A stretch of DNA of 20,349 nt. It comes from CAZRHR01 sp964599915 (GTDB taxonomy: Bacteria > Bacteroidota > Bacteroidia > CAIKAF01). Positions 1 to 8,830 of the stretch are shown piece by piece. The stretch's first letter is position 1; each line of letters opens with the position of its first letter. The notes under the pieces are model-generated. The model did not search any database. It saw only the letters and a list, made by a program, of their open reading frames with translations, and was not told where the DNA came from. The position numbers and the translations under genes are program-made. Location of the stretch: NCBI GenBank assembly GCA_964599915.1, contig CAZRHR010000052.1, positions 1-20,349 of the forward strand, read 5' to 3'.

Positions 1-863
1 TCTACATCAACACCACCAACTCCTTTACGCCGCCGGCCAATGGCGCGAACCCAACTGCCAACACCGCCTACACCGGAGGACAGCAATGCATTTTCAATGG
101 AACGGGAAGTGGACCCGTCAACATCACAGGACTAACGGCTTCTACCCAATACTTTGTCCGCGTGTATGAATATTGTAGTCCCGATAGAAATTACAATACC
201 GCGACCGCCGTTTTGAATTCAAACAATTTCATGACTTTGGCCAACGTTGGCCCTCAACTCATTGTTACTCCAGACACACTGACAGGATTTTCTTATTTGG
301 TTGGCACTGGACCAAGTTTGGTTCAGTCGTATTCCCTTTCAGGAAACAATTTAACGGGTGGAGGAGGAATATCAGTGACCGCGAGTCCTAATTTTGAAAT
401 CTCATTTAATGGTGGAGCATTTAGCCAGAACGCCTTAATTCCTTATGGTGGAGGAGTGATCACGGGGCAGCCGATTAGCTTATTTGTGCGGTTAAAGGCA
501 GGTTTACCCGTGGGAATATATGCCAATGAGATACAGGCACATGTGGGAGGAGGAGCAAATGTTTCGCTGGTTTGTGAGGGCGAGGTTACCTCAACTTCCG
601 GAATAGAGTACAGCCAAACGACTATAGGTTTATATCCTAATCCAATGAAAAAGGACGCCATCTTGCAGGTGCCAAGTGAGGGTTCTTACCAAATAATATG
701 GAGGGAATTAAGCGGAAGAGAGGTGCGCAGAGAAAATCTATCTGCGATAGGGCATCCGTCTATCTTACATGTATCTCGTAAAACATTATCCGCTGGGTTT
801 TACATTTTAAATATTCATTGGGCGGATAAAATTGAACTTCTAAAGGTGGTGATATCGGATTAA
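1..863 (+). CDS. T9SS-secreted multidomain protein, C-terminal part (5' end outside window)
   Basis: The reading frame (codons from base 3) is open to the left edge, so only the last 286 residues are visible. The visible part begins in a fibronectin-III-like domain (about residues 1-75) ending in VYEYCSPDRNYNT. A beta-sandwich module with the signature LTGFSYLVGTGPS follows (about 84-197). The end (about 200-286) is a T9SS type A sorting domain with LYPNP, a central SGREVRREN turn and an AGFYILNI strand. In the family this domain directs export across the outer membrane through the T9SS and is removed or replaced by an anchor. Both modules recur in the 1795-residue protein downstream, so the two are tandem paralogues in part. 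The substrate or ligand is unknown. The ATG at 162 is internal to the FN3 domain and is not the start. Confidence 0.85.
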   Translation, partial: YINTTNSFTPPANGANPTANTAYTGGQQCIFNGTGSGPVNITGLTASTQYFVRVYEYCSPDRNYNTATAVLNSNNFMTLANVGPQLIVTPDTLTGFSYLVGTGPSLVQSYSLSGNNLTGGGGISVTASPNFEISFNGGAFSQNALIPYGGGVITGQPISLFVRLKAGLPVGIYANEIQAHVGGGANVSLVCEGEVTSTSGIEYSQTTIGLYPNPMKKDAILQVPSEGSYQIIWRELSGREVRRENLSAIGHPSILHVSRKTLSAGFYILNIHWADKIELLKVVISD

Positions 864-1217
864 GAAATCACGCTTTCTAAGCATGGTAGGGTGAATAAAA
901 AAATTCATTAGAATTTTAAAAAAAGAATCGTTGCCACCTTAGATTATTATAAGTTAAAGAGGAATACACCAATAAGTTAAATTAGTCACTTGAGTTTAAA
1001 GAATAAATTTTGCAGGATTAAAACGCCTAAACAAGAAAATGATAGATAGACAAAGCAAGTAATTACCACTCATAAATTGAATAAATCCATTTACAAATAA
1101 CACCTATTTTAAGCTTATAAATTACGTTTCCATTGCCTTACTTTAACCTAGAGGTAACATGGTGTTTTAAACAAACAACATGCTTACATAATCTATTTTA
1201 TTGTAAATAAGAGACTT
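864..1217. other. AT-rich intergenic region
   Basis: About 350 bp of very AT-rich sequence between two secreted-protein genes. Apart from the weak hairpin at 900-917 I see no RNA gene, no convincing promoter and no reading frame with protein-like composition. Confidence 0.5.
900..917 (+). terminator. Possible weak AT-rich hairpin terminator
   Basis: A perfect 7-bp inverted repeat (AAAATTC, loop ATTA, GAATTTT) lies 37 bp after the stop codon of the first gene. The stem is AT-rich and ends in four T on the transcript strand. It could end transcription, but its stability is low and no long T-tract follows. Confidence 0.28.
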
Positions 1218-1418
1218 ATGGGGAAGGGTGTAATCTTTTTAAGCTGGTGGCTATCATTTTCCGTGGTCATATTTTTAAGTGGAGGAATAATGGGTCAAAC
1301 TTGGTACACTTTGACCAAAACAGGAGTTATGAATGGATGGAACAAGAATCAATTTCTTAGTACATCAAAATTGAACCAGGCAAGTACTCTGAACCATACC
1401 AAACTTTTAAAACACTAG
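1218..1418 (+). CDS. Small putative secreted protein or truncated N-terminus of a secreted protein
   Basis: A 66-residue frame starts with a convincing export signal: MGKG, a hydrophobic core at about residues 5-24, then GIMGQTWYTL. The cleavage region resembles that of the next gene (VKGQTVYS). The remaining 40 residues are polar, show no recognisable domain and stop at LLKH. There is no Shine-Dalgarno sequence, which is normal here. It could be a genuine small secreted protein, or the surviving 5' end of a decayed T9SS cargo gene lying between two such genes. I cannot tell which from sequence alone. Confidence 0.35.
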   Translation: MGKGVIFLSWWLSFSVVIFLSGGIMGQTWYTLTKTGVMNGWNKNQFLSTSKLNQASTLNHTKLLKH

Positions 1419-1466
1419 AAAATCAACGAATATATCCCATTCCCAAACCCACTAAAACCGAAAGGC

Positions 1467-4400
1467 ATGAAAGCATTTACGAATAATCATTTCACTGAAA
1501 AAGGCCAATGTAATCCTTTGAGAACAAAAACGATTCGTACAACCTTGAAATCTGCTTTATCTTTCTTTTTCACATTACTACTTTTAAGTTTTGGAGGCTA
1601 TGAGGTAAAGGGGCAGACAGTTTATTCAATAAATCCTGGTGGAACCGCCGCGGATAGAGATTATTTTCCTTTAAAAGACGGTTTTGGCAATGTTTGTGCC
1701 CGTTCTGCTTCTATTACTGATGCTTCTTGGATGACTACAGCTGGGATGAGTGCAGGTAACATTTCTGCTATTGGTTGGCTTCCGGCGATGACCCCTTCCG
1801 CCAACTATAATGGAACTATTTCAATTTATATGCAACACACCACAGAAAATCCTATTAGTACAACTTGGGATGTAAGTGGTGCTACTTTAGTATATAATGG
1901 TTCGATAAATGTATTATTTCAGCAGGATGTTTGGCATACCTTTAACTTCACAACCCCCTTTGCATGGGATGGGTCAAGTAATGTAAAGGTATTTGTAGAA
2001 TTTCAAGGTACAATGCCTTCTTTTCACACATGGCGCAACGTAGACCCGGGAAGCGTAATAAGAACAGCTTACGGAACGCCTGCAGCTTCTTGTCCAACAA
2101 TGGGTACTACTTTCGGTGACAGGTGGGCACTCACACAATTTACACAAGGGGGTGCATCTCCATTAAGCATTGGAACTCTCACCGCTACACAACAGACTGG
2201 CACGGTGACCAAAGGAAGTGTAAAGCAGGGAATTTTAAAAATAGATATTCCAACATCGGGTTCGGTAGGCACCCTCACATTAAACGCTGTTACGGTAACT
2301 ACGGCAAACACCAACAATGCAGATATTAGTGCAGGTGGTGTTAAATTATGGGTGGGATCTACTTTAGCCACCGCGGTTCAACTTGGATCCGGCCAAAGCG
2401 CAGCGTCTACAGTCACCTTTTCTGGTCTATCTCAAAGTGTTACAGGCACCACCACCTTATGGGTAACCTATGATATTGCCTCAGGCGCCACTTTAGGCAA
2501 CTTTGTGGATGCACAGATTGCTACTGGTGACATCACAATTACAGCCAGTGGAGGAGCGACAGCACCTGGAACGTTACCAGTTAGCGCATTAAACCCCGCT
2601 GGAAATCGGAAGATTGATTACTGCGGGAGCTTATATACAGTTGGTTGCGGAAACTATGGTATTCAAAGTGTTTCCATAGGAACGAGTGGCGTCGTTTTAA
2701 ATCATACCACCACAGGATGCACAGGAGGTTTAAACTTTGCAGATTTCACAGGGCTAACCATCAACATGACCAGTGGCAGCACCTACCCATTTTCTATCAC
2801 CAATACAAATGGATTCTCCTTTAGTACGGGCGGTATAGGTATTTGGATAGACTTTAACCAGAATGGGTCTTATGGGGATGCGAATGAATTTGTAGGTAGT
2901 GCTTCTGGCCAACCGTACAATGGCTCTACCTCCGACATTCCATATACAGGAAATCTTGTATTGCCAGCGGTGGCCTCAGGAAGTTATCGGATGCGAATAA
3001 AACTAACAGAAAATGTAACCCAAACTTTAGGATCATCCTGCACACCGGACAATAGTGGGGAAACCCATGATTACTTGGTCACCATAGCTGGAGGTAGTGT
3101 TTGTTCAGCGCCTTTCACTCAAGCAAGTAGTTTTACTGCAGGTTCCATTACAGCAAGCTCAGCAAGTGTAAATTGGACCAATGGAAATGGAGCAGGAAGG
3201 GTGGTTTATCTAAATTCCACCAATTCCTTTTCAGATCCGGCCACCGGAGCGAATCCAACAGCGAATACCGCCTGGCAAAATGGAGGCCAACAATGCATTT
3301 TTAATGGAACAGGTTCTGGCCCAGTAGCTGTAAGTGGATTATCCGCAGGAACTACTTATTACCTTGCTGTTTACGAATATTGTTCTCCGGATAGGGTATA
3401 TAACACCACGGAAGGCACAGGAAGTTTTACGACCACTGCCAGCCCTTCCATTGCGCTAAGTACTCATGCACCCCAGGTAGGTGCATCGAATGTAGCACCC
3501 GGCACCGCAGGTGTTGTTTTACATAGATCCGCGCTGGCCGTTACGGTGGCTCAAGCTTCATTGACCGGACTTACTTGTACGACTACGGGTACCTACCAAA
3601 CCGCAGATTTGACCAATCTTAAGGTGAGGTACTCCACAGATGGTACTTTAGATGCCGGAGATGCGACCCTAAGTACATATACCTCTGTTCCAACGGCAGG
3701 TGGCCTAACTTTTCCAAGCTTTTCTCCTCAAGCCATCAATGCAGGGAGCACAGGATATATATTTATTACAGCGGATATTGCGAGTGGAGCTACTTCAGGA
3801 AGAACAATAAGCATCAATGCATTGACGACATCAGATTTCACCTTCGCGAGTGGAACAAAGTCAGGTTCAACCACAGCAGGGGGGCTTCAAACCATCACGT
3901 CACCTCCTGCGCTCTCCCTGACCAAAACTTCACTGACAGGATTTACTTACAGTGTTTTATGTGGAGGACCTTCTCCTGCACAAAGCTATAGCCTTTCAGG
4001 AACAAATTTAACTGGGGCTCCAGGCAATATTACAGTGACCCCACCTTCGGGATTTGAAGTTTCGACAAGTGCAGGGTCTGGTTACGCAAACAGCTTAACC
4101 GTACCATTTTCCAGTGGCACACTCGCTTCTACTACGCTTTATGTGAGACTTAAAACCGGGCAAACTGCTGGTTCATACACTGGAAACCTAACCCATTCCG
4201 GTGGGGGAGACAATCAAAACCTTAGCCTTACAGGTTTGGTTACCTCCAATGGTCCTACCCCTGCTATTATTGGTAGTGGGACAACGACCACCGCAGTGCC
4301 GTTTCAGAATTTTGGAGGTGCCAATCGGTGCAACCGAACTGCGACTATTTATACCAAAGCCATCTTGAACCAAGCCACTGGATGGATCTCCGGAAGTGGT

Positions 4401-6854
4401 TCACAGGTGATCACAAAATTAGCCTGGCAAGCAGCCACAAATGGCAACTTAAGCGGGAATGTTAAAATATACATGGGGCATACCTCAGCCACTAGTTCAT
4501 CCACAGCAGACGACTGGAGCACTCAAATTCTGACCAATACTTTTTTGGTATATGATGGCCCCCTAAGTTTTGCCTTATCTACTTCTAACTACAATGAGAT
4601 TCAGCTACAAACTCCATTTATTTGGGATAATACCAATAACTTAAAGGTAGCCATTGAATTTACTAGTGGTGTGAACACCACTAGTTCTTGGTACGCTACT
4701 TCTGGTGGAAATACAATAGAAAGTGCAAATTTTTCTTCTTCTTGTCCAGCAACGCTTTCTAACGGTTCAAATAGCAGATATCTCAATTTGTCTATCAACA
4801 CCGCAGGTCCCACACCTACAATAACGCCCAGTGTAGCATCACTTACAGGTTTTAACTATATCATTGGAGCAGGTCCATCTACCTCACAATCCTACACATT
4901 GACCGGTACAAACCTTATTTGTGGGCCAATCACCATCAGTGCACCCACCCATTTTGAAATCTCAACGGATAATTCCACGTTCCTCAATAGCCTACAACTT
5001 TCCGTAAGCGGAAGTGCTTTAACAGGACAACCCATCACCATTTATGTGCGATTGAAAGCGGGAGTTACCGCAGGTACCTATACCAATGAACAAATCTCTC
5101 ATACCGTGCCTGGGGGAAGTACACTTCAGGTTTCTTGTTCAGGATTTGTCACCGATAGTTGGACAGGAGCCGTGTCAACCGATTGGAATACGGCAGGCAA
5201 CTGGGCATCGGGAAGTGTTCCTGCTACCGGCGCCTCAACCTATATTCCAACCTCAGGTGTGGTAAATTTCCCATTGATCAACGGTGGAATCAGTCTTCAA
5301 GATCTTGAAATTTTCCCAAGTGCAAGCCTTACCATTACCTCGGGCAATTCATTAACCATTAGTGGCACACTAACCAACAATGGAACCATTACCGTTGAAA
5401 ACAATGCGGCATTGGTTCAGGGAAGTGGTTCGTCGCTCGCAGGAAGTGGTACTTTCAATGTAAGGCGTGCGACCCCAGCGGGTTCAGGCAATCTAATGAG
5501 GTTTATGGGGTCTCCTATCTCCAATGTGGCAGTAAGCAGTTTTGGTATCACAGCCTCAGGGGCAGATGGCGGTCAAATTATCAGTTTTCCAAATTGTTCT
5601 ACCACAGCCATTGATGCCAATTCACCCTATGGACCAATCATGTATTTAGATCAATCCGCTGTAAGTACGAACAATTGTGCGCAGGAGTTTTGGTTTGTCA
5701 AATCATCCGGTACTTTGTCCAATGGAAGAGGTTACAGCATGCTCACAGCCCCTTCTACTTCTTACCAGTTTAGTGGCACCATTAATAACGGAAATATCTC
5801 CCAAAATAGTCTGGGGTACTCGGCTTTAGGAAATGTAGATATTCCTGGTGGCTTAAGCCAAACCACCAGAGGATGGCATCTTTTATCTAATCCTTATCCA
5901 TCTCCAATCTTTATTAATAATAGCAACCGTCCAAGTGGCTTTGATGCACAGATTCAGCTCTGGGATGCAGCAAATAATACTTGGGTACCTGTAAATACAT
6001 CTGTAAGCACCGCCAACATTGGGGTTGGACAGGCCTTTCAGGTTAGGGTGACTACCCCCGGCTCCTCGGCAAACTTTGTTTTTACTAATGCCATGCGAAC
6101 TACGGGAGCGCCAACATTTTATGCCAATCCCTACAGCTCGCTACCTCATGTAGAGCTTATATTGGCCAATGGAAATGACCAGCACACCCATTATGTTTAT
6201 TTTCATCCAAATGGCACCGACTTGTTTGACCCGTTGTTGGACGTAAGTCTTTTGCAAAGCAATGCAGCGGGCACTTACTTGTATAGTCTGGCACAAAACA
6301 CAACTGGTTATCTGGAAGAAGTAACCCATTCCAGCCTTTCCAATGGTTACTTCACGACCCTTTCAAGCACCATACCCATTCATGTTCAAACGCCCTTTCA
6401 AGGCCAAGGAGTTTTAACTTTGCAAGGGATGGGAAGCCTTCCAACCAACACACAAGTATTTTTGAAGGATGAACTGACCGGTTTGGAGTCCATGGTACAA
6501 GATGGTCAGTCCATTAATGTTAACTTCCAAGGCCCGGTGAAAGGGCATAGGTTTACCTTAAAATTGGTAAACCAGGGTTTGGCGAATTCAGAAGAGCTGC
6601 TTTTAGAGCAAATAATCGCTTTTGCAGACCCAAACCATAAGTTGCACCTGCATTTCCCAAAAATGGTGGATTTCCCTGTTAACATTCAACTCATGGATGT
6701 CCAAGGAAGACAATTGGCCTCTTATCAGGTGGCTGAACAAGTAGAAAAAGCTCAGATAAATCTGCCAACCTCATTGAGCCATGGCTTGTATATGATCTTT
6801 ATACAAACAGCCTCGGGGCATAAAGTCACCAAAAGATTTACCATCTCTCATTAA
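1467..6854 (+). CDS. Giant T9SS-secreted multidomain surface/extracellular protein (GEVED, FN3, sialidase-associated modules)
   Basis: The protein has 1795 residues. A long basic N-terminus precedes the signal-peptide core (residues 28-43), with likely cleavage around KGQ (48-50). Modules in order: a beta-sandwich unit (about 51-230); a BNR/sialidase-associated N-terminal-like domain (about 233-383); a GEVED domain (about 384-541, IWIDFNQNGSYGDANEF and ETHDYLVTI); FN3 (546-656, VYEYCSPDR); a second sialidase-associated-like module (662-811); an LTGF module (817-927); a second copy of the first sandwich unit (932-1113); a second LTGF module (1115-1228); a repetitive beta region starting WTGAVSTDWNTAGNW (1230-1348); a region with WHLLSNPYPSP near 1470; and a T9SS type A-like sorting domain (about 1720-1795, VQLMDVQGR-like core, SHGLYMIFI). 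No catalytic motif is evident, so adhesion or matrix roles are inference. The three exosortase-cassette genes follow at 13 bp and may be co-transcribed. Confidence 0.9.
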   Translation: MKAFTNNHFTEKGQCNPLRTKTIRTTLKSALSFFFTLLLLSFGGYEVKGQTVYSINPGGTAADRDYFPLKDGFGNVCARSASITDASWMTTAGMSAGNISAIGWLPAMTPSANYNGTISIYMQHTTENPISTTWDVSGATLVYNGSINVLFQQDVWHTFNFTTPFAWDGSSNVKVFVEFQGTMPSFHTWRNVDPGSVIRTAYGTPAASCPTMGTTFGDRWALTQFTQGGASPLSIGTLTATQQTGTVTKGSVKQGILKIDIPTSGSVGTLTLNAVTVTTANTNNADISAGGVKLWVGSTLATAVQLGSGQSAASTVTFSGLSQSVTGTTTLWVTYDIASGATLGNFVDAQIATGDITITASGGATAPGTLPVSALNPAGNRKIDYCGSLYTVGCGNYGIQSVSIGTSGVVLNHTTTGCTGGLNFADFTGLTINMTSGSTYPFSITNTNGFSFSTGGIGIWIDFNQNGSYGDANEFVGSASGQPYNGSTSDIPYTGNLVLPAVASGSYRMRIKLTENVTQTLGSSCTPDNSGETHDYLVTIAGGSVCSAPFTQASSFTAGSITASSASVNWTNGNGAGRVVYLNSTNSFSDPATGANPTANTAWQNGGQQCIFNGTGSGPVAVSGLSAGTTYYLAVYEYCSPDRVYNTTEGTGSFTTTASPSIALSTHAPQVGASNVAPGTAGVVLHRSALAVTVAQASLTGLTCTTTGTYQTADLTNLKVRYSTDGTLDAGDATLSTYTSVPTAGGLTFPSFSPQAINAGSTGYIFITADIASGATSGRTISINALTTSDFTFASGTKSGSTTAGGLQTITSPPALSLTKTSLTGFTYSVLCGGPSPAQSYSLSGTNLTGAPGNITVTPPSGFEVSTSAGSGYANSLTVPFSSGTLASTTLYVRLKTGQTAGSYTGNLTHSGGGDNQNLSLTGLVTSNGPTPAIIGSGTTTTAVPFQNFGGANRCNRTATIYTKAILNQATGWISGSGSQVITKLAWQAATNGNLSGNVKIYMGHTSATSSSTADDWSTQILTNTFLVYDGPLSFALSTSNYNEIQLQTPFIWDNTNNLKVAIEFTSGVNTTSSWYATSGGNTIESANFSSSCPATLSNGSNSRYLNLSINTAGPTPTITPSVASLTGFNYIIGAGPSTSQSYTLTGTNLICGPITISAPTHFEISTDNSTFLNSLQLSVSGSALTGQPITIYVRLKAGVTAGTYTNEQISHTVPGGSTLQVSCSGFVTDSWTGAVSTDWNTAGNWASGSVPATGASTYIPTSGVVNFPLINGGISLQDLEIFPSASLTITSGNSLTISGTLTNNGTITVENNAALVQGSGSSLAGSGTFNVRRATPAGSGNLMRFMGSPISNVAVSSFGITASGADGGQIISFPNCSTTAIDANSPYGPIMYLDQSAVSTNNCAQEFWFVKSSGTLSNGRGYSMLTAPSTSYQFSGTINNGNISQNSLGYSALGNVDIPGGLSQTTRGWHLLSNPYPSPIFINNSNRPSGFDAQIQLWDAANNTWVPVNTSVSTANIGVGQAFQVRVTTPGSSANFVFTNAMRTTGAPTFYANPYSSLPHVELILANGNDQHTHYVYFHPNGTDLFDPLLDVSLLQSNAAGTYLYSLAQNTTGYLEEVTHSSLSNGYFTTLSSTIPIHVQTPFQGQGVLTLQGMGSLPTNTQVFLKDELTGLESMVQDGQSINVNFQGPVKGHRFTLKLVNQGLANSEELLLEQIIAFADPNHKLHLHFPKMVDFPVNIQLMDVQGRQLASYQVAEQVEKAQINLPTSLSHGLYMIFIQTASGHKVTKRFTISH

Positions 6855-6867
6855 TAAACCAAAAAGC

Positions 6868-7089
6868 ATGAGAATTTTTGTCTTCTTACTTCTTGTTTGT
6901 TGTTCTTGGACATTTCAATCCCTGTTTGCACAATTTCCTCCACCTCCACCTCCAGCACCTTTGTCAGGTGGTGGCGGAGGTCCAACAAGTGCTCCAATAG
7001 ATGGTGGGGCTGTGAGCCTTTTGTTAATGGGTGCAGCTTACGGAAGTTATAAAATCCGTGAGAAGAGAAAGCAAAAAACCAGCTTGTAA
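6868..7089 (+). CDS. Tiny exported protein with PEP-CTERM-like (PID-CTERM type) sorting signal
   Basis: A 73-residue protein that is almost only signals. Residues 1-21 are a signal peptide (hydrophobic core, cleavage near FAQ). Residues 22-42 are a low-complexity Pro/Gly spacer, with six consecutive Pro then five Gly. Residues 43-47 are PIDGG, 48-61 a short hydrophobic segment and 62-70 a basic tail (KIREKRKQK). The motif, membrane helix and basic tail order is the layout of substrates of exosortases and archaeosortases; I recall small Bacteroidota proteins of this kind described as PID-CTERM proteins. It lies 13 bp after the giant T9SS gene and 8 bp before the next gene, with an exosortase-family gene two genes on, so it is probably that enzyme's substrate (inference). 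If cleaved near PID, the product would be a peptide of about 20 residues. Confidence 0.75.
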   Translation: MRIFVFLLLVCCSWTFQSLFAQFPPPPPPAPLSGGGGGPTSAPIDGGAVSLLLMGAAYGSYKIREKRKQKTSL

Positions 7090-7097
7090 AAGGAGAT

Positions 7098-7976
7098 ATG
7101 CCTTCAGAATCAGGGAATACCTTTGCAGATTTTGAGAATCATCGGGTTGAAGAAAACACTTCAAAGCCTGTCATTACCCTCATACTTGGGGCGAACGCAA
7201 TCCTTTCATTTCTCCTTGGCTTCATCCTTTTTACTTGGATATCCTCATGGCTTATTTTTGGCTTTCTCCTAATTTACGGATTCACCCCAACTTTTGCTTG
7301 GTGCGAAATCGTGATTCCTTATGGTGAAATTACCCGATGGAATAAATTGATGGCTACCTCATTTATGGGCTTAATCAGCTTTGTTCCTTTGATTTTTTAC
7401 CTCACATTACAATGGATAACCAAAGGCTTTTTTGAGTTAAATCACTTTTTTCGATACACGTGGCAAATTCTCCGTTTGCTTACCTTGATGTGGCCATTTC
7501 TCTACATTTCTACAGCCATAAGTGGTTTTTTTTCAGGAAAAGGAAACGTATATCTGTTCTTTAGATTTCTTCAACTTAATGACCATCTTATACTTGCCAT
7601 CACCTTAATCGCATGGATTATAGGTTGCGTGATACTAATCTTCGAAATCCCTAGATTACTTCAAACCAGCAGGACGGTATCAAATCTGCAGCGACATCAA
7701 CCTAAAGTAGGCTTGTTTGCGACTATTTTCATGTTCCCAGTAGGCCTAATTACTTTATTATCAATTTTTTTCAATGGATTTCAACTAGGACACCCCACCA
7801 TTGTTGCTTTAATTTCACTTTGCAGTATGTCTTTGTTTTGCTTTGTTGGTCTGGCAACCACGCTTATTAATCCGCAAATTTATCTGGTCTACAAAGAGAA
7901 CCATCTATACAAGCCTTCATTATTACTTATCCTTTCCTGTTTGGCTGCGTTGCTATCACTCCTTTACCTAAAGTAA
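7098..7976 (+). CDS. Eight-helix integral membrane protein of unknown function, exosortase-cassette member
   Basis: A 292-residue hydrophobic protein that I do not recognise. About 23 hydrophilic residues precede roughly eight predicted membrane helices (about 24-45, 48-68, 86-106, 124-143, 162-183, 205-225, 232-256, 273-291). Charged or polar residues that could matter include E70 after the second helix, R80 and E113 in loops, and D162 and E183 near the fifth helix. AGGAG at 7091-7095 is unusually purine-rich for this genome but only 2 nt from the ATG, so it may not act as a ribosome site. It is flanked by a putative exosortase substrate (8 bp upstream) and an exosortase-family gene (17 bp downstream). 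It is therefore probably an accessory of that sorting route, for instance a membrane partner or an enzyme making the anchor group; this is inference. Confidence 0.75.
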   Translation: MPSESGNTFADFENHRVEENTSKPVITLILGANAILSFLLGFILFTWISSWLIFGFLLIYGFTPTFAWCEIVIPYGEITRWNKLMATSFMGLISFVPLIFYLTLQWITKGFFELNHFFRYTWQILRLLTLMWPFLYISTAISGFFSGKGNVYLFFRFLQLNDHLILAITLIAWIIGCVILIFEIPRLLQTSRTVSNLQRHQPKVGLFATIFMFPVGLITLLSIFFNGFQLGHPTIVALISLCSMSLFCFVGLATTLINPQIYLVYKENHLYKPSLLLILSCLAALLSLLYLK

Positions 7977-7993
7977 GGATAACCATCAGGCGC

Positions 7994-8569
7994 ATGATAC
8001 ATTTTTTAAAAAACATTTATAGCGGAAAAACAGAATGGGCTTTTACCTTTCGATTAGTTGGTGCGTATGGATTATGGAAACTCATGAGTTGGTGCATCAA
8101 TCATTTCATTTGGTTAGCTGGGCTTCGAAAACAATTCAATGTAGAGATGGGCAGTTTTTTAGCAAAAACGTTGGCCACGCTAGGTCAATGGTTTGGAGAC
8201 CCTAATTGCAAATCCAATGGAATTGTCGTGTATGCAAATGGTACCGAAGGACTTGAAATTGCAGACCATTGTTTAGCCATTCCTGCTACCCTCATATTTG
8301 CTTTCAGTATTCTCCTTTTTCCAGGACCAAAATGGCCGAAAACAATCTTCTTTGGGATAGGAATAGTCATCGTCCAAACAATCAATCTCCTGCGCTTAGG
8401 TGGTTTATTGTACCTTCAAAAAGTAGCCTCTCCAGCATTCCTAGCATTTAATCATAGCTATACTTATGTTTTCCTTAGTTATGGAAGTTTAGGCCTCATG
8501 CTCATGCTTTGGATGAATTACAGCATTGAATCAGGCACCAAGAAAGATTTGGTTGGTAGGGAGCCATAA
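7994..8569 (+). CDS. Exosortase/archaeosortase-family transpeptidase-like protein
   Basis: A 191-residue, multi-helix membrane protein. The family's active-site pattern is visible in order: Cys93 in IADHCLAIP, Arg134 in NLLRL at a helix end, and His154 in FNHSYTYVF. Exosortases and archaeosortases cut PEP-CTERM-like tails in the inner membrane using this Cys and are thought to transfer the protein to an anchor. The length is close to the short single-domain forms rather than the EpsI-fused long forms. N76-T84 preceding the Cys helix is polar and probably periplasmic. A candidate substrate with a PID-GG tripartite tail is encoded two genes upstream in the same tight cluster, which supports a dedicated one-substrate system. 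The exact exosortase subtype cannot be assigned by eye. Confidence 0.8.
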   Translation: MIHFLKNIYSGKTEWAFTFRLVGAYGLWKLMSWCINHFIWLAGLRKQFNVEMGSFLAKTLATLGQWFGDPNCKSNGIVVYANGTEGLEIADHCLAIPATLIFAFSILLFPGPKWPKTIFFGIGIVIVQTINLLRLGGLLYLQKVASPAFLAFNHSYTYVFLSYGSLGLMLMLWMNYSIESGTKKDLVGREP

Positions 8570-8830
8570 ATAAAGTGGGTCCACAACGAAAGCCTATAGG
8601 TTTGCCCTGGCCACTTCTCCGGACATAGGCATGGTGTATCGCACCTTAGACAAAATGGATCCGTAGAAATTGGAGCGGATAAGGGGTACGGCGGGGAAAA
8701 GGCTGGAGGGATTGGAGGAATTATAAGAGTGCATCAACGCATTAAGTGGTTGATAAACAATGGGTATTGAAGATTGAAACACACCATTGCACCATAAAAA
8801 ATGCTATTACCACTTCACCTTTCACAAACC
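8570..8830. other. Convergent intergenic region, left part
   Basis: About 260 bp between the plus-strand exosortase cassette and the repeat array. The composition is more GC-rich than the other spacers, and minus-strand 8594-8782 is open for 62 codons. I see no domain, export signal or convincing start there and do not call a gene. It may be a dispersed intergenic repeat or a gene remnant; nothing else is recognisable. Confidence 0.4.

Noticed and set aside
8594..8782. Minus-strand 62-codon frame in the convergent spacer
   Set aside because: No recognisable domain, no promoter and no RBS; probably remnant or repeat sequence. I kept the region as unexplained intergenic DNA.
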